The notes below the pieces were generated by a model. That model was not told the DNA's origin and did not search any database. It saw only the letters and a list, made by a program, of their open reading frames with translations. From contig CAUBRZ010000012.1 in NCBI GenBank assembly GCA_958438515.1, forward strand, positions 1 to 47,193: DNA of 47,193 nucleotides, given 5' to 3'. The position numbers and the translations under genes were made by a program. Source of the stretch: an uncultured Clostridium sp. (GTDB lineage Bacteria; Bacillota; Clostridia; TANB77; CAG-508). Shown piece by piece: positions 36,456 through 45,993 of the stretch (the first letter of the stretch is position 1; each line of letters starts with the position of its first letter).

Positions 36456-38101
36456 ATGAAAATAACATTTTTAGGGGCTACTAGAACTGTTACAGGATCT
36501 AACTTTTTAGTAGAAGCTGCAGGAAAGAAATTCTTGGTAGATTGTGGAATGTGGCAAGGAAAGGCAGAAATAGAAGAACAAAATGGGGAGGATTTTAAAT
36601 TTGATCCATCACAAATTGATTTTATGCTATTAACACATGCACATATTGATCACTCAGGAAGAATTCCTAAACTATATAATGAAGGATTTAAAAATAAAAT
36701 ATATGCCCATAAAGCAACTTGTGATTTATGTACCTTAATGTTGCCAGATAGCCGGACATATTCAAGAAATGGAAAATGAATGGAAAAATAGAAAAAGAAA
36801 GAGGAAAGGTCAAGAAGAAATCCCACCTTTATATACTGCTCAAGATGCTGCTAAATCACTTGAAATATTTGAACCTGTACAATATGATGAAATTATAGAA
36901 ATAACTCCAGAAATTCATGTAAGATTTAATGATGCAGGACATATGTTAGGTTCTAGTATAATTGAACTTTGGGTAAAAGAAGATGGGAAAGAAACAAAAA
37001 CAGTATTTACAGGAGATATAGGAAATAATGATATACCATTATTAGATTCACCAACAATGATAGAAGATACAGATTATTTAGTAATGGAATCAACATATGG
37101 AAGCAGACTACATTTAAGAAATGATGAAAAAGCAAAATTATTTTTAGATATAGTATCAGAAACATTAGATAATGGGGGAACAGTTGTAATTCCATCTTTT
37201 GCAGTAGGAAGAACGCAGGAGATATTATATGAAATAAATAAATTAAAAGATATAATTCAAGATGAAGATTTTAAAAGAAAATATCAAACATTAATGAAAG
37301 CATCAGTTTTTGTAGATAGTCCTCTTGCAATATCTGCAACAGAAGTGTTTAGAGAAAATATGAACCTATTTGAACCAGAAGTACAAGAAGAAATGATGAA
37401 AGGAGATAATCCATTAGAATTTCCAGGGCTACAATTTACAAGGACAGCAGATGAATCTAAAGCATTAAATGAAGATGATAGACCAAGTATCATTATATCT
37501 GCTAGCCGGAATGTGTGAAGTGGGAAGGATAAAACATCATTTAAAACACAATATATGGAATCCTAAATCAACAATTCTTTTTGTTGGATATCAAGCACCA
37601 GGAACATTAGGATATAGTATAGTAAATGGTGCAAAAAAAGTTAAGATATTTGGAGAAGAGTTTGCTGTAAATGCTAGAGTAGAGTATATTGAGGGATATT
37701 CTGGTCATGCTGATCAAGAAGGATTAATGAACTTTATTTATTCTTTTGTGAATAAACCAAAACATATATTTTTAGTACATGGAGAACCAGAGTCTCAAGA
37801 TATATTTAAACAAAAGGTAGAAGATGAAACAAATATACCAGTAACTATACCAGAATTTGGTGAAACTTACGACATTAGTGATGAGATAAAGATGACACAT
37901 AAAATAGAAAGAAAAATTCCAAAAACTATGAAATCAGAAATATTAGAAAGACTAGAAAAATTAAAGTTAGAACTAAAAGATATGGATGAATATGTAAGAC
38001 AAGATGTTACTGATGAAAACTTAACAGATGTAGATATATATAGAATTAATGAAAAAATAAAAGACTTAGAAAAACAAATAGCAAATATTATTGAAGGATA
38101 A
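36456..38101 (+). CDS. MBL-fold/beta-CASP ribonuclease-like protein, expressed through two +1 shifts at CGG
   Basis: A 547-residue metallo-beta-lactamase-fold protein of the beta-CASP group (RNA processing or degradation). The N-terminal part has MKITFLGATRTVTGSNFLV and the metal motif THAHIDHSGRIP. CGG at 36753 must be skipped to give PDSGHIQEME, whose His is a zinc ligand region, and CGG at 37507 to give SASGMCEVGRIKHHL, a beta-CASP motif. GHMLGSS, STYGSR and a C-terminal GYSGHADQEGL and HGEPES complete the fold. The length equals that of intact relatives. The last 60 residues are helical. Confidence 0.92.
36753..36755 (+). other. CGG +1 frameshift site 13 (MBL gene, first)
   Basis: Context AGC CGGA CAT: skipping C restores DSGHIQE, the conserved metal-histidine stretch of this MBL group. 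The unshifted frame stops after nine codons. Confidence 0.93.
37507..37509 (+). other. CGG +1 frameshift site 14 (MBL gene, second)
   Basis: Context AGC CGGA ATG: skipping C restores ISASGMCEVGRI, a beta-CASP core motif. The preceding codon is AGC as at site 13. Confidence 0.94.
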
Positions 38102-38113
38102 GAAGGAGAAAAA

Positions 38114-40084
38114 ATGGAAAACAAATATTTAAATGAAGCTATAATAGGAAATAAAAATATGCTTGCAACTTTAACAGGAAAAGGTGAATTACAAAGATTA
38201 TATTTTCCATGTAAAGACAACAAACAATATATAAATTTTTTTCATACAGGAGTAAAAATAAATAATTCAGACTTAATTTATTTGCATAATGATATTAATA
38301 ATGTATATAAACAATATTATGATACAGACACAAATATTTTAAATACAGAGGTAACAAATACTTATTTTAATTTAAAAGTAGTACAAACAGACTTTTTTAT
38401 GATGAAAGAAAATGTCTTAGTTAAAAAATATATTTTCTTAAATGAAGGTAAAATTGATTTGGACACAAAATTTTATATTCATTCTGAATTATTATCTGAT
38501 CAAAATAATTGTGTTGGTTGTAAAATAATAGATGGAGGAATGTTACAATATGCACATGACTTTGCAGTATCTACGTTTGCAAAAGGACAACCTATTTTAA
38601 ATCATCAAATAAATGGAAGTAAAGAGACAATAAAAAGAGGAGAAATAAAAGATAAAGACTATATAGGAATGTCAAAAGACTCTAGTATAAGTTATGATTT
38701 AGGAATTATAAAGCCACAAGACAAAAAAGTTTTAGAAATTTGTATATTAATTGATGAAAACAAAAATGTGTCAGATATGGAAAATGAAATTGATAGAATA
38801 AAGAAAATAGACATAAATAAAGAATATGCAAACACAAAAGCATATTGGAGAAAATATGTGAAAAATCATAATGGTTTAAATTTAAAAGAACCAAAAAATA
38901 GTTATGAAGAAAGAATATTTGAAATTTACAAAAGAAGTATATTACTATTTCCACTTTTAACCAATTATGAAACAGGTGGGATAATTGCATCACCAGAGAT
39001 TGATGAAAATTTTACAAAATGTGGAAGATATGCATATTGTTGGCAAAGAGACGCAGTATTTATAACAAAAGCAATGGACATAATAAAAATGGAAAAGGAA
39101 ACAGAAAAATTTTATAAAAGCTTTTGTAAAAAAACACAAAGTAAAAATGGAATGTGGGAACAAAGATTTTTCACAGATGGAAAATTAGCACCATCATGGG
39201 GATATCAAGTAGATGAAACAGCAAGTGTAGTTTTTGGAGTATATGAACATTATAAATATACAAAACAAGAAAAATTTTTAAAAGATAATTTAAAAATGTG
39301 TGAAAAAGCAGTAGATTTCTTGAAAAAATACGTAGAAGATTGGTTAGGAATTCAAGCAAAAGAAGAACATGACAAAGATAAAGTAAAAGAAGAAATTGAA
39401 AATAGTATGTCTAGAAAAGAACATAAATATCACGTTAGCTATGATTTATGGGAGATGTGTGAAGGAATACACTTATATTCATTAGCTAGTATTTATACAG
39501 CATTAGACCGTATGATTCAAATATATGATATACTAGGTAAAGATATATCAAACTTTGAAAATAACAGGTTAAAAGAAGAAAAAGTTAAAAAAAGCCAAAA
39601 AGAAATGGAAAAAATCCAAACAGAAATAAAGAAATATATAAATGAAAATTTATATGATGAAAATAAAAAATGTTATGTCAGAAATGCAGAAGACAAGAAA
39701 ATGGACATAAGTATTTTAGGTGCTATTACACCATTTAATGTATTTAAACCAAAAGAAAAGAAAATAAGAAATACAATAGAAAATATTAATTTACACCTAA
39801 GAACATACACAGGAGGATATCAAAGATTTGAAAATGATGAATATCTAAATGGTAATCCATGGCCAATTGCAAACCTTTGGATGACTTTATACTATTTAGA
39901 AACAGGAGAAAAGAAAAAAGCAAAAGAAACATTTGATTTTGTTGTAAAAACTGTGGGTAAACACTATTTTATTGGAGAACAAGTTGATAATAACACTTTA
40001 AAACCAAACTGGGTAATAGGACTTGGTTGGTCACATGCAATGTTTATAATTGTATTGGAAAAATTATATCAAAACAAAAAATAG
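38114..40084 (+). CDS. Glycoside hydrolase family 15 (glucoamylase-like)
   Basis: A 656-residue protein without signal peptide, so cytoplasmic. An N-terminal beta-sandwich (about 1-260) precedes an (alpha/alpha)6 barrel with GRYAYCWQRDAVF, WEQRFFTDGKLAPSWGYQVDE and NGNPWPIANLWMTLYYLE, motifs of GH15 prokaryotic glucoamylases and related trehalases. It probably releases glucose from internal alpha-glucans. The position just before gapA fits a carbohydrate-use role, though it is separately terminated or promoted. Confidence 0.86.
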   Translation: MENKYLNEAIIGNKNMLATLTGKGELQRLYFPCKDNKQYINFFHTGVKINNSDLIYLHNDINNVYKQYYDTDTNILNTEVTNTYFNLKVVQTDFFMMKENVLVKKYIFLNEGKIDLDTKFYIHSELLSDQNNCVGCKIIDGGMLQYAHDFAVSTFAKGQPILNHQINGSKETIKRGEIKDKDYIGMSKDSSISYDLGIIKPQDKKVLEICILIDENKNVSDMENEIDRIKKIDINKEYANTKAYWRKYVKNHNGLNLKEPKNSYEERIFEIYKRSILLFPLLTNYETGGIIASPEIDENFTKCGRYAYCWQRDAVFITKAMDIIKMEKETEKFYKSFCKKTQSKNGMWEQRFFTDGKLAPSWGYQVDETASVVFGVYEHYKYTKQEKFLKDNLKMCEKAVDFLKKYVEDWLGIQAKEEHDKDKVKEEIENSMSRKEHKYHVSYDLWEMCEGIHLYSLASIYTALDRMIQIYDILGKDISNFENNRLKEEKVKKSQKEMEKIQTEIKKYINENLYDENKKCYVRNAEDKKMDISILGAITPFNVFKPKEKKIRNTIENINLHLRTYTGGYQRFENDEYLNGNPWPIANLWMTLYYLETGEKKKAKETFDFVVKTVGKHYFIGEQVDNNTLKPNWVIGLGWSHAMFIIVLEKLYQNKK

Positions 40085-40087
40085 TAC

Positions 40088-40116
40088 TTGTAAAGTAATA
40101 CCTTTTGGTATACAAT
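40088..40116 (+). promoter_or_regulatory. Promoter for gapA with a small palindrome
   Basis: TTGTAA (40088-40093) and TACAAT (40111-40116) are 17 bp apart. Between them ATACC-TTTT-GGTAT forms a short palindrome that could be an operator. Confidence 0.5.
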
Positions 40117-40164
40117 AATAAAAGCCAAGCAAAAGGCTAAAACAAAAATTAAGGAGGAATTTTT

Positions 40165-41169
40165 ATGTCAGTAAAAATAGGAATTAATGGATTTGGAAGA
40201 ATAGGAAACTTATCATTCCAAGCAGCGTTAAAAAAAGAAGGAGTAGAAGTTGTAGCAATAAATGACCCATTTATAACAGCAGACTATATGGCATATATGA
40301 CAAAATATGATACAGTACATGGAAAATTTGAAGGAACTGTAGAAGGAAAAGATGGAATATTAAAAGTTAATGGAAAAGAAATAAAAGTATATAATGAAAT
40401 GGATCCACATAACATACCATGGGGAGAAATAGGTGTAGATTATGTATTAGAATGTTCAGGTGTGTTTACAACATTAGAAAAAGCACAGGCTCATATTGAT
40501 GCAGGAGCTAAAAAAGTAATAATAAGTGCACCATCAAAAGATGCTCCAATGTTTGTTATGGGAGTAAATAATGAAGAATATGATCCAAGTATGAATATTG
40601 TATCAAATGCATCATGTACTACAAACTGTTTAGCACCACTTGCAAAAGTAATAAATGATAATTTTGGAATTAAAGAAGGGTTAATGACAACAGTACATGC
40701 AACAACAGCAACACAAAAAACAGTAGATGGAGCTTCTAAAAAAGACTGGAGAGGTGGAAGAGCAGCAGCTGCAAATATTATTCCATCATCAACAGGAGCT
40801 GCAAAAGCAGTTGGAAAAGTAATACCATCTTTAAATGGAAAACTAACTGGAATGGCGTTTAGAGTACCAACTGTAGATGTATCAGTAGTTGATTTAACAT
40901 GTAATTTAGAGAAACCTACAACTATGGAGGAAATATGCAAAGTTATGAAACATGCATCTGAAAATGAATTTAAAGGAATTATCGAATATGTAGAAGATCC
41001 AGTAGTATCATCAGATTTTGAAACAGATCCACATACATCAATATTTGATAGTACAGCAGGAATTCAATTAACAGATACATTTGTAAAATTAGTAGCTTGG
41101 TATGATAATGAATGGGGATATTCAAACAAATTAGTTGATTTAGCATGTTATATTGCTTCAAGAGGATAA
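40165..41169 (+). CDS. gapA: Glyceraldehyde-3-phosphate dehydrogenase, type I
   Basis: Oxidises glyceraldehyde 3-phosphate with NAD in glycolysis. The Rossmann GINGFGRIG (6-14), catalytic Cys151 in SNASCTTNC, the later ATTATQKTVDG with the catalytic His region and WYDNEWGYS near the end are intact in 334 residues. It is the first gene of a glycolytic block. AAGGAGGAATTTTT sets the start. Confidence 0.96.
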   Translation: MSVKIGINGFGRIGNLSFQAALKKEGVEVVAINDPFITADYMAYMTKYDTVHGKFEGTVEGKDGILKVNGKEIKVYNEMDPHNIPWGEIGVDYVLECSGVFTTLEKAQAHIDAGAKKVIISAPSKDAPMFVMGVNNEEYDPSMNIVSNASCTTNCLAPLAKVINDNFGIKEGLMTTVHATTATQKTVDGASKKDWRGGRAAAANIIPSSTGAAKAVGKVIPSLNGKLTGMAFRVPTVDVSVVDLTCNLEKPTTMEEICKVMKHASENEFKGIIEYVEDPVVSSDFETDPHTSIFDSTAGIQLTDTFVKLVAWYDNEWGYSNKLVDLACYIASRG

Positions 41170-41201
41170 AGATAATAACCAAATATAAATTATAGTAAAT
41201 A

Positions 41202-41245
41202 AAAAAGAATACTTAAGAATACTTGAAAAGTATTCTTTTTTAATA
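41202..41245 (+). terminator. Intrinsic terminator after gapA
   Basis: AAAAAGAATACTT pairs with AAGTATTCTTTTT; an internal second AAGAATACTT copy offers an alternative pairing. Confidence 0.75.
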
Positions 41246-41279
41246 TAAAATAAATTTATTAAAACTAAGGAGGAAGAAG

Positions 41280-41618
41280 ATGAAAAAAGAAAATGGAATT
41301 ACAATACTAGCTTTAGTAGTAACTATTACAGTAATGTTAATATTGGCAGGGATAACTTTAGGAACAATGAATAATAGTGATGAAAGTTTAATAGATAAAA
41401 CAAATCAAGAAGCGATGAGTGCAAAAAGAGAAAGCATAATTGAAAAAATTGAAGCAGATTTATATACTGAGAAAGTAAAAACAGGAAAGAAACCAAATAA
41501 AGAAAAATTAAAACAGATAATAAAAGATTATGGAACAATTAATAATGATGCTGATAGTTTTACAACATCTGATGGAATTGAAATACAATTTAATGAGATA
41601 GTAGGTTGGGAAAATTAG
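41280..41618 (+). CDS. Small prepilin-like protein
   Basis: A 112-residue protein with a prepilin-type N-terminus (ENGITILALVVTITVMLILAGITLG), similar to the start of the pilin-like protein at 23406, then a charged helical part. There is no variable C-terminal domain. It has its own terminators on both sides within the glycolytic block. Export and fibre assembly are inferred; no pilin peptidase or assembly ATPase is in the window. Confidence 0.7.
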   Translation: MKKENGITILALVVTITVMLILAGITLGTMNNSDESLIDKTNQEAMSAKRESIIEKIEADLYTEKVKTGKKPNKEKLKQIIKDYGTINNDADSFTTSDGIEIQFNEIVGWEN

Positions 41619-41644
41619 GATAGAAGCACAGCAAAAATATAAAA

Positions 41645-41672
41645 AGAACACTTGAAAAGTGTTTTTTTTTGA
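41645..41672 (+). terminator. Intrinsic terminator
   Basis: AACACTT-GAAA-AGTGTT stem-loop followed by a run of T. Confidence 0.8.
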
Positions 41673-41751
41673 TGTAAAATAGGAATATCTTATAAAAAAT
41701 GAAAAATTGTATAAAATAAGAAAAGAAAGTAAATTTTAGGAGGAAATCGGA

Positions 41752-42937
41752 ATGAATAAAAAGACAATTAGAGATATTGATTTAAAAGGAAAAAAAGTTT
41801 TAGTTAGATGCGATTTTAATGTTCCAATGGATGAACAACAAAATATAACAGATAATACTAGAATAGTTGCAGCTTTACCTACTATAGAATATTTATTAGA
41901 ACAAAATTGTGCAATAATACTTTGTTCACATTTGGGAAGACCAAAAGGAGAAGTTAAGCCAGAATTTTCATTAAAACCAGTTGCAAAAGAATTATCAAAA
42001 TTACTTAATAAAGAAGTTATTATGGCTAAAGACGTAATAGGGGAAGATGCAAAAACAAAAGCTATAGATTTAAAACAAGGACAAATAATGCTACTTGAAA
42101 ATGTAAGATTTCATAAAGAAGAAACAGAAAATGATCCAGAATTTAGTAAACAATTAGCATCAATGGCAGAAGTGTATGTGAATGATGCTTTTGGTTCAGC
42201 ACATAGAGCTCATAGTTCAACAACAGGTGTGGCTTCATATTTACCAGCAGTATCAGGATTTTTAATTGAAAAAGAACTAAAATTTTTAGGAAATGCTATA
42301 AATAACCCTAAAAGACCATTTGTAGCAATATTACGGAGGTGCAAAAGTTTCTGATAAAATAGGTGTAATAGACAGTTTATTAGATAAAGTAGATACATTA
42401 ATAATTGGTGGAGGAATGGCATATACATTTTTTAAAGCACAAGGATATGAAGTTGGAAAATCAATTTGTGAATTAGATAAATTAGAACTAGCAACACAAT
42501 TAATGCAAAAAGCAGAAAAAAATAATGTAAAATTATTATTACCAATAGATACAAAAGTTGGTAAAGAATTTAAGCCAGATACAGAAAGTAAAACTGTAAA
42601 ATGTACACAAATACCAGCAGAATGGGAAGGCTTTGATATTGGAGAAGAAACAATAAAGATGTTTTCAGAAGAATTAAAAAGAGCAAAGACAGTGGTATGG
42701 AATGGTCCTTTAGGCTTATTTGAATTTGATCAATTTGCGATAGGAACAAATGAAATTGCTAAAGTATTATCACAAATAGATGCAACAACAATTATAGGTG
42801 GTGGAGACTCTGCAGCAGCAGTAAAAAAAGCTGGATTAGAAGATAAAATGACTCATATTTCTACAGGTGGAGGAGCCTCATTAGAGTTTTTAGAAGGAAA
42901 GAAATTACCTGGTATTGAATGTCTTTTAGATAAATAA
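41752..42937 (+). CDS. pgk: Phosphoglycerate kinase, expressed through a +1 shift at CGG
   Basis: Makes ATP from 1,3-bisphosphoglycerate in glycolysis. The N-terminal domain has VRCDFNVP, HLGRPKG and FGSAHRAHSS. Codon 195 is CGG (42334-42336); the unshifted frame stops after six codons. Skipping the C gives AILGGAKVSDKIGVID, the conserved hinge motif, and the C-terminal domain with GPLGLFEFD and the GGGDSAAAV nucleotide-binding loop. The product is 394 residues, the standard PGK length. Glycolysis would fail without the shift, unless another copy exists. Confidence 0.96.
42334..42336 (+). other. CGG +1 frameshift site 15 (pgk)
   Basis: Context TTA CGGA GGT: skipping C restores AILGGAKVSD, among the most conserved PGK sequences. 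Confidence 0.96.
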
Positions 42938-42962
42938 AACAAAAAATAAAAGGAGAAAATAT

Positions 42963-43715
42963 ATGCGAAAAAAAGTAATTGCAGGAAACTGGAAAATGAA
43001 TATGCTTCCAGGCAAAACAATTGAATATATTGATCAATTGGCTAAAAAAGTTGAACAATCACAAAAAGAAGTGATTCTATTTGTGCCATATACAGATTTA
43101 TTTTATGCTCTTTTAACAGTACAAGGAACAAACATTAAAGTAGGTGCTCAGAACATGCATTTCGAAGATAATGGGGCTTATACAGGAGAAGTTTCTGGAC
43201 CAATGCTAAAAGTTATTAATGTAGAATATGTTCTTATAGGACATTCAGAAAGAAGAAAAAATTTTTCTGAAACAGATGAAATAGTTAATAAAAAATTAAA
43301 AGCAGCATTAAGAAATGGATTAAAACCAGTTATATGCATAGGTGAATCATTAGAACAAAAGGAAAATGGAAAAACATTAGAAGTAGTAACAAATCAAATA
43401 GAACTTGCTTTGAATGGACTAACAGAACAACAAGTTGAAAATACAATAATAGCATATGAACCAATTTGGGCAATCGGTACAGGGAAAACAGCAACAAAAG
43501 AAGAGGCAAATAATACTATTAAAGAAATTAGAAATAAAATTGAAAAAATATATGGACATACTGTAGCATCTAAGGTTATAATACTATATGGTGGAAGTGT
43601 AAAAAGCAATAATGCAAAAGAATTATTTGAAATGTCTGATATAGATGGAGGATTAGTTGGTGGAGCCAGCTTAGATCCAGATGAATTTAGTAAAATAATA
43701 AATTATGATAAATAA
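42963..43715 (+). CDS. tpiA: Triosephosphate isomerase
   Basis: Interconverts dihydroxyacetone phosphate and glyceraldehyde 3-phosphate. The catalytic Lys11 (GNWKMN), His94 (GHSERR) and Glu166 (YEPIWAIGTG) are present in 250 residues, with the phosphate loop YGGSVKSNN. It starts 25 bp after pgk. It contains ATC GGT, a CGG straddling codons, which needs no shift. Confidence 0.96.
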   Translation: MRKKVIAGNWKMNMLPGKTIEYIDQLAKKVEQSQKEVILFVPYTDLFYALLTVQGTNIKVGAQNMHFEDNGAYTGEVSGPMLKVINVEYVLIGHSERRKNFSETDEIVNKKLKAALRNGLKPVICIGESLEQKENGKTLEVVTNQIELALNGLTEQQVENTIIAYEPIWAIGTGKTATKEEANNTIKEIRNKIEKIYGHTVASKVIILYGGSVKSNNAKELFEMSDIDGGLVGGASLDPDEFSKIINYDK

Positions 43716-43731
43716 AAAGGATGGTATAATA

Positions 43732-45273
43732 ATGAAAGATAAATTAACAATGCTAATGATATTAGATGGTTTTGGAGATAACACTAATAGAGACGGAAAT
43801 GCAATAAAATTAGCTAAGACACCTAATATTGATAAACTAATGAAAAAATATTCAAATACAGAAATAAATGCAAGTGGATTAGCAGTAGGATTACCAGAAG
43901 GACAAATGGGAAATTCAGAAGTAGGGCATACTAATATAGGTGCAGGAAGAATAGTATATCAAGAATTAACAAGAATTACAAAATCAATAGAAGATGGAGA
44001 TTTCTTTACAAATAAAGAATTTATTGCTGCTATTGATAATTGTAAAAAAAATAATTCTAAATTACACATATTAGGACTAGTATCAGATGGAGGAGTTCAT
44101 AGCCATATACGTCATTTATATGGGTTATTAGAAATGGCAAAAAGAAGAGATTTTGAAGATGTGTATGTTCATTGCTTTTTAGATGGAAGAGACACACCAC
44201 CTGCATCAGCAGAAAGTTATATTATAAAATTACAAGATAAAATGACAGAAAAGAAAATAGGAAAAATAGCAAGTATATCAGGAAGATTTTATGCTATGGA
44301 TAGAGATAAGAGATGGCAAAGAGTGCAAAAATGTTATGATGCACTAGTAAAAGGAGAGGGAAATAAAGCTACAAGTAGTATAAAAGCTATTGAGGATTCA
44401 TATCAAAAAGAGGTATTTGATGAATTTGTAGAACCAACTGTAATTTGTAATGGAAAAGAACCAGTAGCAACTATTGGAAAAAATGATTCTGTTATTTTCT
44501 TTAACTTTAGACCTGATAGAGCAAGAGAAATTACTAGAAGTTTAGTGGATCCAGAGTTTAATGAATTTGATACTAAGAAAGATTTAGGATTGTATTTTGT
44601 ATGTTTTACAAATTATGATGAAACTATGCCAAATGTACACATTGCATTTAAAAAAGAACCAATAAAAAACACATTTGGAGAATATATAAGTAATAAAGGA
44701 TATACACAATTAAGAATAGCTGAAACTGAGAAATATGCACATGTTACATTTTTCTTTAATGGTGGAGAAGAAAAACAATATCAAGGAGAAGATAGAATAT
44801 TAGTGCCATCTCCTAAAGTAGAAACATATGATTTAAAACCAGAAATGAGTGCATATGAAGTAACTGATAAAGTATTAGAAGCAATAAAAGAAGATAAATA
44901 TGATGCAATTATATTAAATTATGCAAATACAGATATGGTTGGGCATACAGGAAGTTTAACAGCAGCAATAAAGGCAGTGGAAGCAGTTGATGAGTGTGTA
45001 GGTAAAGTAGTAAGCCTAGTAGAAGAAAAACAAGGAAATCTAATAATAACTGCAGATCATGGAAATGCAGAGCAAATGATAGATTATCAAACAGGAGAAC
45101 CACATACAGCACATACAACAAATCCTGTACCAGTCATATTAGTAACAAGCAATAAAGATTTGAAATTAAAATCAGGTGGAAAATTAGCAGATTTAGCACC
45201 AACAATGCTTGATTTAATGAATTTAGAAAAACCAGAGGAAATGACTGGTGAAAGTTTATTAGATAGGAAATAA
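43732..45273 (+). CDS. gpmI: 2,3-bisphosphoglycerate-independent phosphoglycerate mutase
   Basis: Converts 3- to 2-phosphoglycerate with two metal ions. The ATG at 43732 follows AAAAAGGATGG; an in-frame ATG at 43705 lies inside tpiA. The alkaline-phosphatase-like metal site begins LMILDGFGD, the catalytic Ser is in GNSEVGHTNIGAGR, and ADHGNAE and HTAHTTNPVP close the active site. The 513-residue length is normal. It completes the gapA-pgk-tpiA-gpmI series; enolase is not in the window. Confidence 0.95.
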   Translation: MKDKLTMLMILDGFGDNTNRDGNAIKLAKTPNIDKLMKKYSNTEINASGLAVGLPEGQMGNSEVGHTNIGAGRIVYQELTRITKSIEDGDFFTNKEFIAAIDNCKKNNSKLHILGLVSDGGVHSHIRHLYGLLEMAKRRDFEDVYVHCFLDGRDTPPASAESYIIKLQDKMTEKKIGKIASISGRFYAMDRDKRWQRVQKCYDALVKGEGNKATSSIKAIEDSYQKEVFDEFVEPTVICNGKEPVATIGKNDSVIFFNFRPDRAREITRSLVDPEFNEFDTKKDLGLYFVCFTNYDETMPNVHIAFKKEPIKNTFGEYISNKGYTQLRIAETEKYAHVTFFFNGGEEKQYQGEDRILVPSPKVETYDLKPEMSAYEVTDKVLEAIKEDKYDAIILNYANTDMVGHTGSLTAAIKAVEAVDECVGKVVSLVEEKQGNLIITADHGNAEQMIDYQTGEPHTAHTTNPVPVILVTSNKDLKLKSGGKLADLAPTMLDLMNLEKPEEMTGESLLDRK

Positions 45274-45280
45274 AAGGGAT

Positions 45281-45979
45281 ATGTTGAATCATACAAAAAA
45301 GATAAAAGAAATATATGAGGATATTCAAAAAAGATTATTTTATATGATTCCTGAAAAGTGGGATAAACTATATCTTTATAGTTCAGTAATAGATATGCCA
45401 GATGGTCAGCAAACAGGTGAATTATATTTTTATTATATTCCAAAAGGAATATTAAAAAAGAAACCTGTAAATGTTTATGAAATTCCAAATAAATTTAACT
45501 TAGAAGAAGATGAATATATAAGGTTAGTAAAAGTCTTGTATAATAAAATAAAACTTCTAAGAGATGAATTCAAAAAGACGGAAACAGGATCACTATGGTC
45601 TAATATTACAATAATAATTGAAAATTTGAAATTTAAAGTAGAATATAATTATGAAGATTTAGTAGGTAGTGATTTTAATAGTTATGAAAGACATGTAATA
45701 TGGAGATATAATTATTTAGGAATTGGAGGAGCACAAGTAAGTAAAAAAGAAAAAGAAATATTAGATAGATACATACTTGGAGCCAAAACTTTATCTAGAA
45801 AAGAACATTATGAAGCAGGAATATATATTAAAGATGTTGAAAATCTAATAGGATATAATACCGAAGAAAATAAAAATGATATAGAATATATGGAAAATAA
45901 AGAGCATAAACAAAAGAAAAATCAAATATTGTTATTAGAAGAAGAATTAAAAAAAATGAAGTTTGAAAATAAAAAATGA
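45281..45979 (+). CDS. YezG/DUF600-type immunity protein
   Basis: A 232-residue protein. The features IYEDIQKRLFYMIPEKWDKLYLYSSV, GELYFYYIP, LWSNITIIIENLKFKVEYNYEDL and WRYNYLG match YezG-like proteins that protect Bacillota against LXG polymorphic toxins such as YeeF. A charged C-terminal tail of about 40 residues is extra. No toxin gene is adjacent. It starts 7 bp after gpmI; the ATG lies close to the AAAAGGG site, so TTG at 45284 is an alternative start. Confidence 0.75.
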   Translation: MLNHTKKIKEIYEDIQKRLFYMIPEKWDKLYLYSSVIDMPDGQQTGELYFYYIPKGILKKKPVNVYEIPNKFNLEEDEYIRLVKVLYNKIKLLRDEFKKTETGSLWSNITIIIENLKFKVEYNYEDLVGSDFNSYERHVIWRYNYLGIGGAQVSKKEKEILDRYILGAKTLSRKEHYEAGIYIKDVENLIGYNTEENKNDIEYMENKEHKQKKNQILLLEEELKKMKFENKK

Positions 45980-45993
45980 AAAATGTTATTAAA

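Noticed and set aside
40491..40940. Long minus-strand open frame opposite gapA
   Set aside because: It is a shadow of the highly conserved gapA sequence, with no ribosome binding site or recognisable product.
5362..42336. Sequencing or assembly errors as the cause of the 15 frame breaks
   Set aside because: Random indels would vary in base, position and codon phase and would also hit other codons. All 15 add a C directly before an in-phase GGN codon, on both strands, and no other indel type breaks a conserved gene. Read mapping would still be worth having.
5362..42336. Gene decay (pseudogenisation) of trpS, mreB, pgk, radA and the others
   Set aside because: Both halves of each gene keep full conservation and catalytic residues, total lengths are normal, and several are essential. 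The only real pseudogene nearby, the IS30 remnant, decays differently.
5362..42336. Simple reassignment of CGG to another amino acid
   Set aside because: Reading CGG as any single amino acid leaves the downstream sequence out of frame, with a stop soon after in most cases; a one-base shift is needed.
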